Assembly: GCF_009905375.1 (NCBI RefSeq)
Contig: NC_133649.1
Location: 224,523,275-224,587,274 of the forward strand
Origin: Apium graveolens
Lineage: Eukaryota > Streptophyta > Magnoliopsida > Apiales > Apiaceae
Reading direction: 5' to 3'
Length of the DNA stretch: 64,000 bases
Both the position numbers and the translations under genes were made by a program. Below are positions 10,011 through 22,520 of this stretch, piece after piece. Position 1 is the first letter of the stretch, and every line of letters starts with the position of its first letter. The notes below the pieces were generated by a model. The model was not told where the DNA came from. It searched no databases and saw only the letters and a list, made by a program, of their open reading frames with translations.

Positions 10011-11382
10011 TGTTAGGTCCCAATTTGTTTGTAGAAGGGGGGGTTGAATGCAAACAATACCGTTTCGTCGAATAAAATGCGGAATAAAATTGTGAAACAA
10101 AATTCAAGTTAAATAAAACTTTTATTAAACTTGAAAGGTGTTACAACTACGGTATCGGTTACAAGGGATTAATCTCAAATCAATTATTACAAATTTAGAA
10201 TAAATTCGACATGAACTTTTTCTATTTTTGTAATTAAAAGATCAAATGCTAAAAGCGATTTGAGATTAAGTTCTAGGGATTTTAATCCGCTAGATTGATA
10301 TACAAGAACAAGATAAGTAATTCTAGTGGTTTGGATTTAACATTAACAAACTAGAATATTTGATCTTGAATAAGCAGATGAATGATGAAATATTTTCTTT
10401 TGTTTTCTGCTGTGTTTTCTTGTTCTGTATGTGCTCTGTTTGATTGCTGAATCATTGGATGATATTGTCTTCTGCTTTCTTTTAAACAATCACAGCCGAA
10501 GTTATTGAACTGGTGTGACAATCTATTTGAGCTTGAAGGACTTTCGGTGAGACAATCTATTAGAGCTAGGAAGACAATTAAAATGAACTAGCAAGACTTT
10601 CGGTATGACTATTGATTGTCATACCGATTGTCATATTAGTTCAAATGAAATTGTCTTACTGAATTAATAAGTGATTTTAATCTAAATAATAATTCTATCA
10701 AGACAATCAACTGAATTAGCATGACTTTCGGTATGACTATCAATTGTCATACCGATTGTCATACTAGTACAATCAGTTGTCTTTTTAGAATTAAAACAGA
10801 TTTTAATCAATTAAAATTCTGAAAAAAAACCTTAATATTAATTCAGAATTAATTAATCAATTAATTTAATTAATCAAATAAATTAATCTTTGCAGAGATA
10901 ATTTATTTTCATAATTAAATTATATGACTTAATTAATTAATAGAGAATTAATACTAACCCTGAGCAGCATCCATTCTTCTGACAATCTTCTGAAAGTCAC
11001 TGAGACTTATGAATCAATTCCGCCACTTCAATGCTGACACTCGATGTACTGTCTGGTTCATGAGTGACTAACTTTCGTGACGTTTCTTCATGTCTTGACT
11101 TTGTTGTTCTGATTGAATCCTTGTAATAAATGATACCTTGACGAGATCTCTGTCACTTGAATAAATCCACGATCTTGATTTATATCACTGAGGCATGATC
11201 AAATTCTTGAACTTCTTCCAGTGAATCTTCAAGTCTGCAGATGAACAATGTTTCTTTATTCTTTGACAGATGTTACTTTGTGAGATCTCTCTGATGCTTG
11301 ATCCACTATTTACTTATTACATTCTTATTTGAGTTGAGTTAAATACTCGAATAAACGAGTAGGCTATGACATATGCCTTTCA
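10011..11382 (-). repeat. Element A 5' LTR, complete, 1372 bp
   Basis: It runs from TG (minus strand TGAAAGGCAT, at 11382) to CA (GGACCTAACA, at 10011). The hairpin array lies at about 10591-10776, upstream of a TTTAAAAG TATA-like site near 10490 and an A-rich start region. It shares organisation and much sequence with the 1366-bp LTRs of element B. Confidence 0.95.
10591..10776 (-). repeat. Hairpin array in element A LTR (U3)
   Basis: Two main units, 10591-10639 and 10718-10776. On the minus strand each reads outer arm, AATC, inner arm GGTATGAC, loop, GTCATACC, GAAA, outer arm. This is a stacked hairpin with an AATC/GAAA internal loop. Degenerate single 12-mers continue to 10500. Their position just upstream of the presumed TATA suggests a promoter element. 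Confidence 0.8.
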
Positions 11383-11519
11383 CTTTGATTATGATGATTG
11401 GATTAATTTAATTGATTAACCTTAATTAATTAATTAATTAACTCAAAATTTAAAATATAATATTCCGTTACATCTAAATTGTACTTATATATTCAAAAAT
11501 TATATTGAATAGATAGGAA

Positions 11520-11735
11520 GATAATTGATGATTAATGATATAATCATTCAGGATTATATTGTTGTCGGTCTTTATCGTACATATTTAAAAAAAGTATCAA
11601 TTAGCATCAACTTACCAGATTGAATAAGATAATTGATGAATAATTAGAGAATCAATCAGGACCATATTGTTGGCAGTCTTTATCATACAATTAAAATAGA
11701 GTATCAATTAGCATCAATTTACCAGTTTGAATAGT
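11520..11735. repeat. Tandem duplication, two copies of about 108 bp
   Basis: The unit beginning GATAATTGATGA occurs at 11520 and 11628, with recognisable divergence and the shared core AGTATCAATTAGCATCAA. It lies in AT-rich host DNA next to the element A insertion. No gene is visible between 11383 and 12014. Confidence 0.8.
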
Positions 11736-12014
11736 AATCATAACCTATCAAGTTGCATATATCATTTGCAAATGCATTTAAATTTCATACCTTGAGATAA
11801 ACATCAAACATACTCTGACACTAAAAATAAAACTTTAGGTTTCCACTCAATTTATTCTCTCTAAAAACATCATTGATTGGTACGAACTGATCTAATATGT
11901 TATCATTATTTCTTCATCGTGCATGCTGTTAATTTTTGTTAAAATTTTGTAGGCTTTAATTCCTCAATTGTTAATGCTTGACACTTTGTTTAATTAACTT
12001 GAACAAAAGCTTCA

Positions 12015-14583
12015 ATGGAATCTGCCGTATTCAATCTTATTGAAGACCTTGATCAATCGACTACCAATTGGAAGATTAAGGCTAGAGTAACTAGGATGTG
12101 GACCAACGTTAGCTTTGAGAATGGATCAGTCAAAGGATATAATGTCATTCTGCTTGATGATGATGTAAGTCTTATGTTGTAAAATTTTGTTATGGTATTA
12201 CGTAAAATCCTACCTTCTTTTGTATACCAAATGTAACATCCTTTTTTGTCTTAGAATAATCACGTCCATGCATTTGCTTATCCCAATATTTGGAATGGAT
12301 TCAAAACTCCGGCGATTAAGGAGGCGTTTATGTTTTTGACCAATTTTCTGTGAAAGATGCTGTCGGTAATCTGAAGTCTGTACAAGCTGATATCTGCATC
12401 AGATTTTCACAATATACTACGGTCACCACTGTTGAAGACGATGGCATGATTCCTGCCTACATATTCGAATTTCTGGATTTAGGTGATCTTTTTGCTGAGG
12501 CCAGCAAATATCAGCCACAACAACAACCTGAATTTGCTATAAGTGACCTTAATATAATACTATTTTGGTTCAGATTATTAGTTTTTTAAAATGCGTACCT
12601 TAATATTTCACTGTATTTTATCTTTCACTAAATTAAATATATTGCTCTGTTTAATTTAGGTATAATTGGAGTTATTGAGGATTTTGAACCTCTAACAAAA
12701 CTTGACACAAAATTTGGCATGCGAGACATTGTCAAATTCAGGATTTGTGATTCCAGGTTTGTCGAATGTATTAATATTTATCCTGTAATTATAATTATTT
12801 TCTGAGTCCGCCTCTAATGTGGAAGTTGTATATCCTGAAATATATGTTCATTTTTCAATATAGTAATCAACATAAAGTCAATGTTTGGGGAGATCTTGAT
12901 GTGTTGGCCAATAACATTTATAATAAGGAACTCCAGTCTCCAGTCATTGCAATAATAACGAACACAAAAGTTACAACTTTCATGAGTAAGTTCTCTTTAA
13001 CTACTTAGTATAAATGACCTTGACATTATACAATAATTTCCTTAACTATATTGCTTTGATTTAGATACTGTGCAGATTGGTACTTTGCCATCTTCAAAAT
13101 TGTACCTCAACCTAGATGATGAATCTGTGACTGATATGAGGATGAGGTACTACCATTAAGAATTATAATAATTATATAATTACAGCACGTTTGCATGTTT
13201 AATAACAGTTGATGGGAGGCTGAGTTAATAAACATCAATGTTTACCTTTGTAGGTTGAAGGAGGAGGGATATTTGTCAAAGAGAGAAAAATATCTAGGCG
13301 GAAAAATCTGAATTTGTTCAAACCTTTATGGAAAGAATGACATTAAAGGATCTCAATGAAAAGCTGACATATGATGACTTGAAGGTTTTATAACCTTTAT
13401 AAAATTTGCACGACACAACCATATTGAATATGATTTTTTTTTAAATCTGAACTTTTTTCACTTCAAACAGAAAAGGATATACACCACGTTCTCAGTTGTT
13501 AAGGTGGATGAGGATGTAGCATGGTGGTTTTACAGTTGTAACAAATGTCAACAAGAGGTTGAGCGGCTTGACAGGAGATTTTGATGTAATAATTGCCCTC
13601 GCATAATTCTGGTTGCCCCTAAAAGGTAGAACAAATTAGAGTTATATCAAAAATTTATTATGCTTTACTCTGTATTAAAGTCAACTTTCAATACTTATCA
13701 CATAATTCCTTATAAATTCAGTTTTCGTATCATGGTCCTTGCCGAAGATGATACATTCTCATGTAATGTTATGCTCATGGACCGAGCTGCTAGAAGGATT
13801 GTTGGCACAAGTACAGCAAAAGCGTATAATGATTTTAAGAAGATATAAATTCATTACAACAAAATAGATCCAATGTAATGTTCTAAATTATCAATTAAAG
13901 TGTTTAATAATTATTACATTGTCTCAGGCTCTTGAAGAAGGCCTTCCTCAGGTACTTAAAGATTTGGTTGGAAAGGAAGTCACTGTCATTATTTAGTTGA
14001 ATAAAGCAAATGTAACTAAGGATATTATCATATTTGATGCAAATGACATATTTGACACGACTACGCAGAGTCCAAGTCCATCTGAATCTGCACATATATC
14101 AGAATCTTCCTCCATCAACTTTTCCGTTAATGTAAGTTTGGTTTTTATATGTTATAATACTCGAACCATTATAATTTTATAACTTTTAGTCTTCCAACAA
14201 ATCTTTATAAAGCGTAATTGTTTTTGTGTTAGTCTGTCGATCTTGATGCCATTGATCATACTCTAGGCTCTGCAAAATCAGTTACCAAAAAAATTAAAAA
14301 GGTAAGATACATTTATGCATTATATTTTGTTTTTTTTGCATCAAAACACTTACATTCCGTTCATTAATTATCTTCATAAGTTGTAAGATAAGTTGTTTTT
14401 CTACGTTAAATTTAAAGGATTACATATTGGTTTTGATTCTTGACGTAAGTCTGAGTTACATTACAATTTGATATAAATTGATTGGTATAAATATATTAAT
14501 AAGTATTTATATTCTATAAGTTTTTTCTGTTATTTTGGTCATATTCTAAGAATTTTTAATTTGATAAAATTTGCAGGAGAAGT
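12015..14583 (+). pseudogene. RPA70-like (DUF223) single-stranded DNA-binding protein, decayed copy 1
   Basis: A multi-exon gene resembling the plant replication protein A 70-kDa subunit family. Exon 1 (ATG 12015) encodes the first OB-fold start (NWKIKARVTRMW). Later exons give the second OB fold (about 12661-12757, 12864-12985, 13067-13147) and a C-terminal zinc-ribbon region (CNKC ... CNNC, 13470-13625), followed by the last OB fold. Breaks: a frameshift near 12320, another near 13310, stop codons at 13582-13584 and 13994-13996. Intact members bind single-stranded DNA in replication and repair; this copy cannot make a full protein. Plant Helitrons also carry RPA-like genes, so a transposon origin is possible, but I see no Helitron ends. 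Confidence 0.75.
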
Positions 14584-15220
14584 AATACATCAGTTTAGCA
14601 CTCAATTGTTTTGCTTGATGTTATGTACGAAAGCTGGATTGGATTGGTGTTTAGCATTTCTGAATTTCATTTTAAATAATGACCATTATCAAGTTGTTAT
14701 CATCATATTCTATCTTTCATAACTTTGTTTTACGGAATTGATGCAAATGAATTTTGCAGATTGGACAAGTTGTACATTTTTTATCTGGCATGGATGCAGC
14801 ATTTGTGTTGGAAATCCAATTTTCTCGGTTTTTAATTATTAAATTTCTTATCACATTGAACTCTAAACTTGATTTGCTGATGTTGAAAGTTTGTTTTTCT
14901 TATTTGAATCAATGAAGAATGCATTTTGGTTTTTCTTGTCGTTTATTTCGTATTATTGTCAAATTGTGTTATTCATATTTAATACAATTGTAATGGGAAC
15001 ACCAAAGTTTAGTAAGCAGTTTTTAGTTATAACTGTTTCAAGTTAGTATTATAGTATAAGTATAACTGTTTTAAGTTAGTTTTTTTCAAGTCACAAATTG
15101 GTAGCCATTCCCCAATAGTCACATCTTTCCATTGTATTTTTTATTTATAGAAGTGTGTCATTACATTTGAGATTAGTTATTCTGTCAACCTTTGATTAAA
15201 CCCAAAGAAACACGTAAATC
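14584..15220. other. Intergenic, AT-rich
   Basis: I see no coding region. It contains the presumed 3' end of the RPA70-like copy and the upstream region of the RNase H-like ORF. Confidence 0.5.
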
Positions 15221-15823
15221 ATGGAACATGTTGAACGTGTATGGCAATTCGCAGCTCAAGGTTGGATGAAGATAAATGTTCACAGTAAGTTTATTCAGAA
15301 TGCTCCTGAAGGTCAGAATAGAAATGGCATTGGCGTTGTTGTGAGAGATTCAAATGGCCATCTTATTCGATTAACATATGGCACCATTCCAGGCCTAACT
15401 AATCTTAATAGTGCCTTATGGGTTATTTTGATAGGAATGGGTAGAGCATTTCAAGACCAGTACAAACGTGTTATCATTGAGACTGATAATATCCAGGCTT
15501 ACCGTGAATGCAAGTATTGCAGAGAGGATGGAATAACACCACATACTAGGAGTACATTCAGATGTATCCTTTCACGTCTTAATGATCCAAACATTCTTTA
15601 TGAAATTAATTTGGTACATCCGCAGAGGAACTCTGTTGCAAGATGTCTAGCATCAATTGGTAGACAAAATCTGCACGATTTACAGACATTGGACCGGCCT
15701 GTTAACAACATTCAAGAATTTCTTAATATGGATTTAGGTCTTGGCCCTCCACAAGCACGATTTCAGGATGTTGAGATTAATGACCCTGAACCTATTCAAG
15801 ATGGACATGTTGTGAATTTCTAA
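15221..15823 (+). CDS. RNase H-like domain protein, catalytically doubtful
   Basis: An intact 200-codon ORF. The first about 130 residues follow the plant RNase H-like (RVT_3) pattern: WMKINVHSK, GIGVVVRDSNG, a helix with SALWVILIGM, then IIETDN. In active members the first strand carries Asp and the helix carries Glu. Here they read His and a hydrophobic residue, and only the Asp of ETDN is clear, so nuclease activity is unlikely. The tail after residue 150 is hydrophilic and unrecognised. Such ORFs usually descend from the RNase H domain of LINE-type elements. It lies between an RPA70-like pseudogene and an F-box-like pseudogene with no sign of a shared transcript. Confidence 0.65.
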   Translation: MEHVERVWQFAAQGWMKINVHSKFIQNAPEGQNRNGIGVVVRDSNGHLIRLTYGTIPGLTNLNSALWVILIGMGRAFQDQYKRVIIETDNIQAYRECKYCREDGITPHTRSTFRCILSRLNDPNILYEINLVHPQRNSVARCLASIGRQNLHDLQTLDRPVNNIQEFLNMDLGLGPPQARFQDVEINDPEPIQDGHVVNF

Positions 15824-16414
15824 GCATGTTTAATGGTTGGTGATTGTTCCTGTTAAGTATGTATATGTGAATATGTAACAAATTTGTACACTTTGGTTAT
15901 ATATATGAATGCAAATATTTATTGTAATTGCGAAAAATGTTTTTTGTAAAAGATAATGATTTGATGTTACATGCATTGTCCATCACTAAATTTGACCCAC
16001 ATCTATAAAGTTGTATCTTTCTTACTGACACATTTATCAATTCGAGTCATGATTATGTTGATTTCCAGAAGGCAAATATATATTGAAAATTGTTTTTATT
16101 ACTACAAGTCATAATGATGTAGTATTCCTTTCCAATAATCCAAGCGACTCCTATTGCTTCATTATGTTTTTCTGAATTTACATATTTTTAAACAATTACA
16201 AAGTAGAGTAGGAAATGAAAAGGTTTTATTCACATTCAATGCAGTTAACTCCAGTATTTGGAATACATAAAACATCACAAACTTGATCAGGTCCAAGTGT
16301 GCTATCAATTATATATATAATAGTTGTAGCACGTTTCCTTTTTTCTAGACCTTATCACAGTCAGTTAAAATTCTAATTGTGCTTCATTTCCCAAAATACT
16401 CTCTTCAATTCATC
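15824..16414. other. Intergenic with TATA-like site
   Basis: Non-coding; TATATATAATAG near 16311-16322 lies about 100 bp before the ATG of the F-box-like gene and could be its TATA box. Nothing else is supported. Confidence 0.4.
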
Positions 16415-17190
16415 ATGCCAAACTTTAACATTTTCACCATCAATACTGACATTATGTCTATATTGTTTGGCTTCTTAATACACGATCTTGATAGCTTTCA
16501 AATGTTCGGAAAGTTTCTGATGGCCTACTATACCAAATCTAGTCAAATACAAGTTAAGGAGATGTTGCAGAAGCTTAACTGGGATGCTCTATACCAGTAC
16601 CATAATCATTATCTAGAAGTTCGGCGTGACCAATTCCATGGTTTCATTCTTTTTTCCATTTATCCGGAAGTTGAGCAAGCTATGTTTTATAACTCGGTTC
16701 GAATGCTTTTCATGCACAACAATGTGGATCATAATCTTGAAACTCTCTCTTTTCTCTCCATTCAGCATTTCCCATCTTATTTTAGTTATGTGTTTTTAGA
16801 GCAGTTTACAGACCATATGAAAGAGATCAGGTTGTTGAAGAAATGTCTCATATTCTTACAATGCTTGATCTTAAATCGAAGTTATTAGACATTGTTCATT
16901 TGCTTGAAGATATATACTGGAACATATCGGACGTAGATAATCTGCTTCCTGTTTCTAAATTTTGTCAAAATGCAATAAATAAAGACCCGATCAACAGGAC
17001 TGAAGGGAATCTTTTTGGTGAAGAGCTTTGGTATTCACTTTGTGAGTTAACTGTTAAGGAGAAGTACAGTGAAGAAGGTGATTTCTATCATGCATGCTTA
17101 ACCATGTCACATATATGGAATTCAAGTTGTGGTCATTGCAAAGTGCAGCTACTTTTGTTCAAGATTTTGCTGGGTGATGTTTGTGATTGA
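16415..17190 (+). pseudogene. F-box protein, At2g35280-like, broken
   Basis: From ATG 16415 the product begins with an F-box-like helix pattern (ILFGFLIHDLDSFQMFGK), then an NWDALYQYHNHY segment and a repeat-like region, as in plant F-box proteins related to At2g35280. The frame changes around 16800-16860. The second part, to 17190, continues with EELWYSLCEL and ends with a Cys/His-rich tail (CGHCKVQLLLF), also typical of that family. Family members act as substrate receptors of SCF ubiquitin ligases. One frameshift breaks this copy unless it is a sequence error. The family call rests on pattern memory, not alignment. Confidence 0.45.
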
Positions 17191-18139
17191 TGTGTTGCAC
17201 TTTTATTTAATTTTAGTACAAAATTAAAACCTTTGGTAGTTGAACTTATGTTATTTCTAGCCTTGATAATGAATGCACTATTGTTGTTCTTTCCTTTTGT
17301 TTAAAGTTACATGACAATGATCTGTAATATATATGTTTTGAACAAGGAAATGACATTATTGTGGTATATAGTCCAAGATAGATTGTATGACACAATCTTT
17401 TGTTACAAAAAATAAGAATATGATAAATACAACAATTATATAAGTAAAGATTTTGTGATGTCATTTCCACAATTAAAATATTGATCAGACTACATAATTT
17501 GCCCATTTTTGGAGAACTTGGGATTATGCCATACTAACATAACCTTAAAGTTGTTTGACGTGGTTAGTTGGAAATCTTCATTAACTAAAAGTATCCCTGA
17601 TTTGTAGCTAATGATGTACCAAAACAATCCCAAACCCATATTACTATCTAACAAATCAAGTGTAATTGAACAGATTTAAAATATACAAAGGCTATATTTT
17701 TATGCCATGAATTTATGTTATGATTAGGTAAGTACCTTAATTGAAGCATGGAAGAAATCAGTACATATGCCCAATGGCGTGTGTACCCAATAGTTATCAC
17801 ATAATATTTAAATCCAGTAATAGCCAATCATATAAATCCCATTATGTACGCAGTGCGTCTATGAATTAAATCCATTCCACAATAATTGGCTAAAGTATGA
17901 ACATTACATGTCTTAAAACCGAGAGCATAAGTTACAAACATTATAAAGTAGCATAAATGCAAGCATAGTAATGAGATGTATTCAGACCAATTCATCTCCA
18001 TTGCATTATCCCTGAAGTATTTCCTGGTCATTCTCTGCATCAAGAGAAAGATCATTTCATGATTTAGATGTGTGTGAAAGAATGTAGTCAAACAATCATG
18101 TTTTAATCGAGTAAAAAGAAGTTATGTAAGATAAGCAAT
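17191..18139. other. Intergenic, nothing recognised
   Basis: AT-rich DNA with short chance ORFs only. No codon pattern, repeat or RNA gene that I can support. Confidence 0.5.
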
Positions 18140-18840
18140 TATTGTCAATTAATATGACCATATTGTATTACAATTTTGTTATTAGTAGAGTTCTCACCAG
18201 CCTCTGGGGTCTGATCTTCAAACAACTTCTGCACTCCATCTTTGTCAAAAATGAAAGCATCAAACCGACCAGCTTCCCAGTTTGTGAACATTATAAAATC
18301 TCCCATGTTGAGGCTAAGTTTTGCTGGAATTTTATAGAGACCAAAGAACCGCTTCTCATAATCGCAAAAATAACCTGTAAACATTGTATCCAAAGGGAAA
18401 CAGTAGAAAACAACTTCTGGGATATGCTTGCCATATCGTGCCACAAAAGGATGTGGAATATCCTGCAATAGGAGTTAGATCATATTAATCTTATGTTTTT
18501 ATATTTTGTAAAAAAAAAGCACATGTGCATAACATATTACAAGTTAATGAAAAAAGAACTTACAAATATGCCATCATAGATTGTTTTCTTAGTAGCTTCA
18601 ACTAGAATTTTAACTCCAGCTCCAGCAACATTGGCTGATCATGTGTATAAATAGTATAATAACGATCATGACTTAAGACCGGCTTTCCAATGTGTAACCA
18701 AATATTGAAGAGCAGAAGACAGTATTATCTCTCTTTGCCGCATAGAGATTTGGATCTTCAAGCTTGACATAGTTTATCTCACATCCAGTACTATAGAATA
18801 ATTTTGAATAATTTTCAAGAAGTTTATTTGTCTGAATATG
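18140..18840 (-). pseudogene. B3-domain (REM-type) gene fragment
   Basis: The minus strand carries three exon-like pieces. Around 18735-18830 is a linker ending in the INY motif common between REM B3 domains. Around 18563-18634 is a short exon ending TTT before a GTAAGT donor. From 18463 to about 18180 is a full B3 domain (IPHPFVARYG, then LNMGDFIMFTNW, then FDAFIFDKDG). B3 domains bind DNA in plant nuclei. No start codon or complete gene can be assembled and the first piece runs into stops. It lies on the same strand as the large B3 gene at 24180-49262, so it is probably a duplicated fragment. Confidence 0.65.
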
Positions 18841-20610
18841 CCCTGAATACGGATTATAAAATTACTATTTATATTATTAAAATACACAACACTAATAAAT
18901 TTTGATGTTAATAGATTATGTGTCATTTTTTTATATATGTTCTCTCATATCTTCATGTATGAGTATTCAATAGTTTAAAAAAAGTATTTGGTATCTTTTG
19001 TAAATCTTTGGAGGTGTATTATATATGTTATTGTAATAAGATGTTTTGTAATTGTAATTTGAATAAAAATAATAATAGGCTTATAGACTTATTATATTTA
19101 TGTCTAAAGTTTTGACGAAGAAAGTAATTCGAACAATCGTTATCAAATGTCTATTAAATATTAAACACCTCAACTACAGAATATAATAAATATATTTATT
19201 ATTGATTGTGTTGTATTAATTTTTTCCCTATGGTAAAGGCATAAAATTAAAAAAAAAATTGTTTTTGAAACATTAAGACTTATTTGAGCTAATTTATTTT
19301 AAAATATTTTCTTATGAATGTTTAGTTTTGTATTTTACGCCATAATATCATCAGAGGTGAAAATTTCTAATAACCGTTGTATTTAATAGATTATGTGTTA
19401 TTTTGGAATCCTTGTTTAGTCATCTTCACATGTTAAAGTTGCAAAAGATATTCCATTTATTGTTCCAATTTTTTTTCATATTCATACAATTTGGAAGAGA
19501 ATTCAATATAACATAAACTATTGCAATACCATATTTGATGAGAATAAATATTTGCATTGATCAAGATAATATCATCACATTTATTCCTACCGAATCGAGA
19601 TAAATAATTTCAAATTATATTCTTTTGAGGTTTTAAAATTTCTTATGTAGGAATTGATTACTGTAAGTATAATTTGTTAAAATAGATTAATAAATAGATT
19701 TTCATAATTAATGTACCAATCCAGCTTAGGTGTAGGGAAATGATAACACCCATGAAATTATTAATGTACAAACTTACATTTGAGAAGAATATTTGTTATT
19801 ATTTTTCCAATACAAAAATTTAATTTGTAAAACATTATGCCAAAGTTTGAACAGAATAGTACTATAAATTATTTTTCATATATTTCAAATAGTTTATTTG
19901 TACGAATATGTCGTACGTTGGATTATAAATATTACTATTTATCTGAGATAATTAATTTCTAAATAAATTTGCATGAGGGTTTATATTAGCCAATTCAGGT
20001 TAATATATCATCAAAATACACAACACTAATAACGACTGATTTTAATAGATTGTGTGTCATGTTTTTATACATGTTCTCTCATATCTCCATGTAAAATTTG
20101 TAATAGTTTCCAAAATACATTTGGTATCTGATAAGATTTTTTGGACCTGTATTAAATATCTTTTTGCAATAAGATGCTTTGTAATTGTAGTTGGAATAAA
20201 AATAATAGTAGACTTATAGAGAAAATAGATTTTTCAGAAAAGTTTTGACGAACAAAGTAATTCGAACAATTGTTATCAAATGTTGGGTAAATATTAAATA
20301 TCTCAACTACAGAAAAGAATAAATGTCTTTATTATTTATTATAGTGTATTATTTTTTAACCGCATACTACAGTCTTAAAGAAAACTATATGACATTTTCA
20401 AACACTAAGACTTATTTATACTAATTTTTTAAAATTTAGTTCTTATGAACTTTTATATTTCTATTTTACGCCATAATATCATCACAATTAAAATTAATAT
20501 TAACCATAGTTCGTCATAATTAACGTACGAATCGAGTTTTTATGTACGAAAATGATAATTCCCATGAAATAATTTACGTGAATATTGTATAAGATAATTT
20601 AACCTAAATT
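18800..20610. repeat. Diverged direct duplication of intergenic DNA
   Basis: Segments 18800-19380 and 19700-19770 recur in order at about 19870-20510 and 20510-20610. Landmarks: AATAGATT...GTGTCAT at 18909 and 20043, and TATTTTACGCCATAATATCATCA at 19331 and 20462, so the offset is about 1131-1134 bp. No coding content. The first copy starts at the edge of the B3 fragment. Confidence 0.75.
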
Positions 20611-20871
20611 TAAGGTCATGTTGATACCACGTTAACTTACTAAAATTATTTGCAGAATATTGCATTTGTAATGGAGAAGTAAAATCCTAACAAACTCTTA
20701 TCTAAAGATCACACCAACTATGTTAACATCGATCATGTACCTAAATCCATGGCTGACGTACTAATCCTTATATATATATATATATATAGTTTTCATGTGT
20801 TATATGAATATCATAAAGTAATAATCTTTTAAGAAAAAATTGTTGTTAGTTAACCTTTTGTGATTACTGCC

Positions 20872-22055
20872 ATGGAAGACAACCTTGCATTGGTTAATAG
20901 CACTAGGACTGATTGGAGGGTTCGTGTACGTATTACTAGGATGTGGCCTTCATTTTCTCGCATTCAATAATTCCGAGGTGTTAATATAATTTTGCTTGAT
21001 TCAGAGGTAATGTCTTGCGCTGTGTAGTAGTAGTATATGATTATTGTTTGTATAGAAGAGTTTCCGAGCTTTTGTTAGGCAGGATTGTCATGTCTTTGCA
21101 TTTGTAAATCGTGTGATTTGGCATGATGTTAGAAATATCATACTTCAAGGAAACATATATGATATTCACAAATTTGTAATAATGGAGCCTGCAGGACTTA
21201 TGAGGCCTGTATCTACTGATAAGATAATTGTTTTTTCACATGATACCATTGTCCATCCTATTCCGTTTGAAGTAAATACCATTCCCAGGCACAAGTTTGA
21301 GCTTAAAACCATTCCTGAGATTTCTGATCTTGCAATATCACTCTCTCAACATGTGCCTCCTGAACATGCTATAGGTATTTTTGAATATTATCACAGATTT
21401 CTTTTTAATTGAAAAAAGCTAAATAGTAACTATTTTGTAGATATTGTTGGCATGCCTCAGAATATTGATCCAATAAAGCAAGTTTATACACGATTTGGTG
21501 AGAAAAAGTTTCTTCAATTTGAGTTATTTGATGGCAGGTAAGACCATCATTTCAGTAATAAATGTAGTGTCAATCAGTGTTGAACAATGTTTATCTGATA
21601 ATCTCATTATCTTTCTTTCCATTTCAGCAACTTGGTTAAGATTTTTGCTTGCGATGAATTTACTGTTGATGTAGCAAATGCACTTCAGGGATATGTTGGG
21701 TATCCTCTAATAGTTATCTTGACAACCATGAGGCCACTAATCCACAATGGTTCCATTTTCTGCTAATCTACATATTTTTACTACAAAATATAATAGTTTT
21801 TCATGGTGTCAACTAAAGCTTATCGTTGAATTGCTTCTAATAGGTTCACTGCAGATAAGAAGTTCATCATGTTCGCGGATTTATTTCAATATTAATCATC
21901 CTGCTATTGAAGTGTTGAGGCAAAGGTATCAACACTCTTTTAGAGATGTCAATTATTACTATATATGCGACATAAATATTAATTTGAGAGGTATAAACTC
22001 TAATGAACATTCTTTGCACTATTGTGTTTACAGGATACTTGCTGGATTGGTCTAA
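20872..22055 (+). pseudogene. RPA70-like (DUF223) protein, decayed copy 2
   Basis: Exon 1 (20872-21006) starts MEDNLALVN and carries the OB-fold entry WRVRVRITRMW, but it has a TAA stop at 20968-20970. Exon 2 (about 21083-21375) encodes the conserved DCHVFAF and IPRHKFEL segments. Exon 3 (about 21441-21537) has DIVGMPQNI, exon 4 (about 21627-21765) ends in a stop after the VILTTMRP stretch, and exon 5 (about 21844-21930) has the INHPAIEVLRQR segment. The C-terminal zinc-ribbon half is missing. It shares exon order with the copy at 12015-14583, so the two are old duplicates. Confidence 0.75.
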
Positions 22056-22520
22056 ATAAACGACTATTCGCGTGAAGTTTTACATATGGCATTACAATGT
22101 TTTAATGTTTGCTATTTTGCATTATAAAAGCTTAATATGAATTTAAAGAGGATTGTTTTGAAACTTAAGTATTTAGCCAATCTTTCTTTTCTGAATATTG
22201 AGTTGTATGGATGTTTTAGTCATCTGTTATATGTCATTGCCAACTTTAATGTTTTCTTATGACATGTTACAAACTTCTAAACCATCCACGTTGTTATGTA
22301 GCCATGATTTAAGTGGAAATCCAATAAAGCAATGATCTTACCATGAAACAATATGTAATCCAATAATGATATCATTTGATTATAGATAACAACAATGTTC
22401 ACTTTGATCCAATAATGTTACAAACACTATTTCCAGAATAACAACTTTGTTACTAATTTATACTAAACCTGATTACAGAATAACATACTAACATTCTTCT
22501 AATAATCAAATGAAGTTTTA
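22056..22520. other. Intergenic, nothing recognised
   Basis: AT-rich spacer between convergent genes; both 3' untranslated regions probably lie here. Confidence 0.5.

Larger units (their letters stand above)
1..11382 (-). mobile_element. Element A: Sirevirus-like Ty1/copia retrotransposon
   Basis: In element orientation the order is 5' LTR (10011-11382), tRNA-iMet-type primer site, gag-pol, a 1.2-kb spacer with hairpin repeats, a 1129-codon accessory ORF, polypurine tract and 3' LTR (1-497, cut by the window edge). The order protease, integrase, reverse transcriptase, RNase H defines Ty1/copia. The extra ORF after pol, the primer site and the GGGGGAGAT polypurine tract point to the Sirevirus group. 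The 497 LTR bases that can be compared look identical by eye, so insertion was very recent, although integrase carries a frameshift. The full element would be about 12.3 kb. Its target duplication cannot be checked because the left flank is outside the window; the right flank begins ctttg. Confidence 0.93.

Noticed and set aside
17246..18091. Minus-strand frames of 86-87 codons
   Set aside because: AT-rich chance frames without domain, splice context or promoter.
20765..20790. TA dinucleotide run upstream of RPA70-like copy 2
   Set aside because: A plain microsatellite; not distinguishable as a TATA box and the gene is broken.
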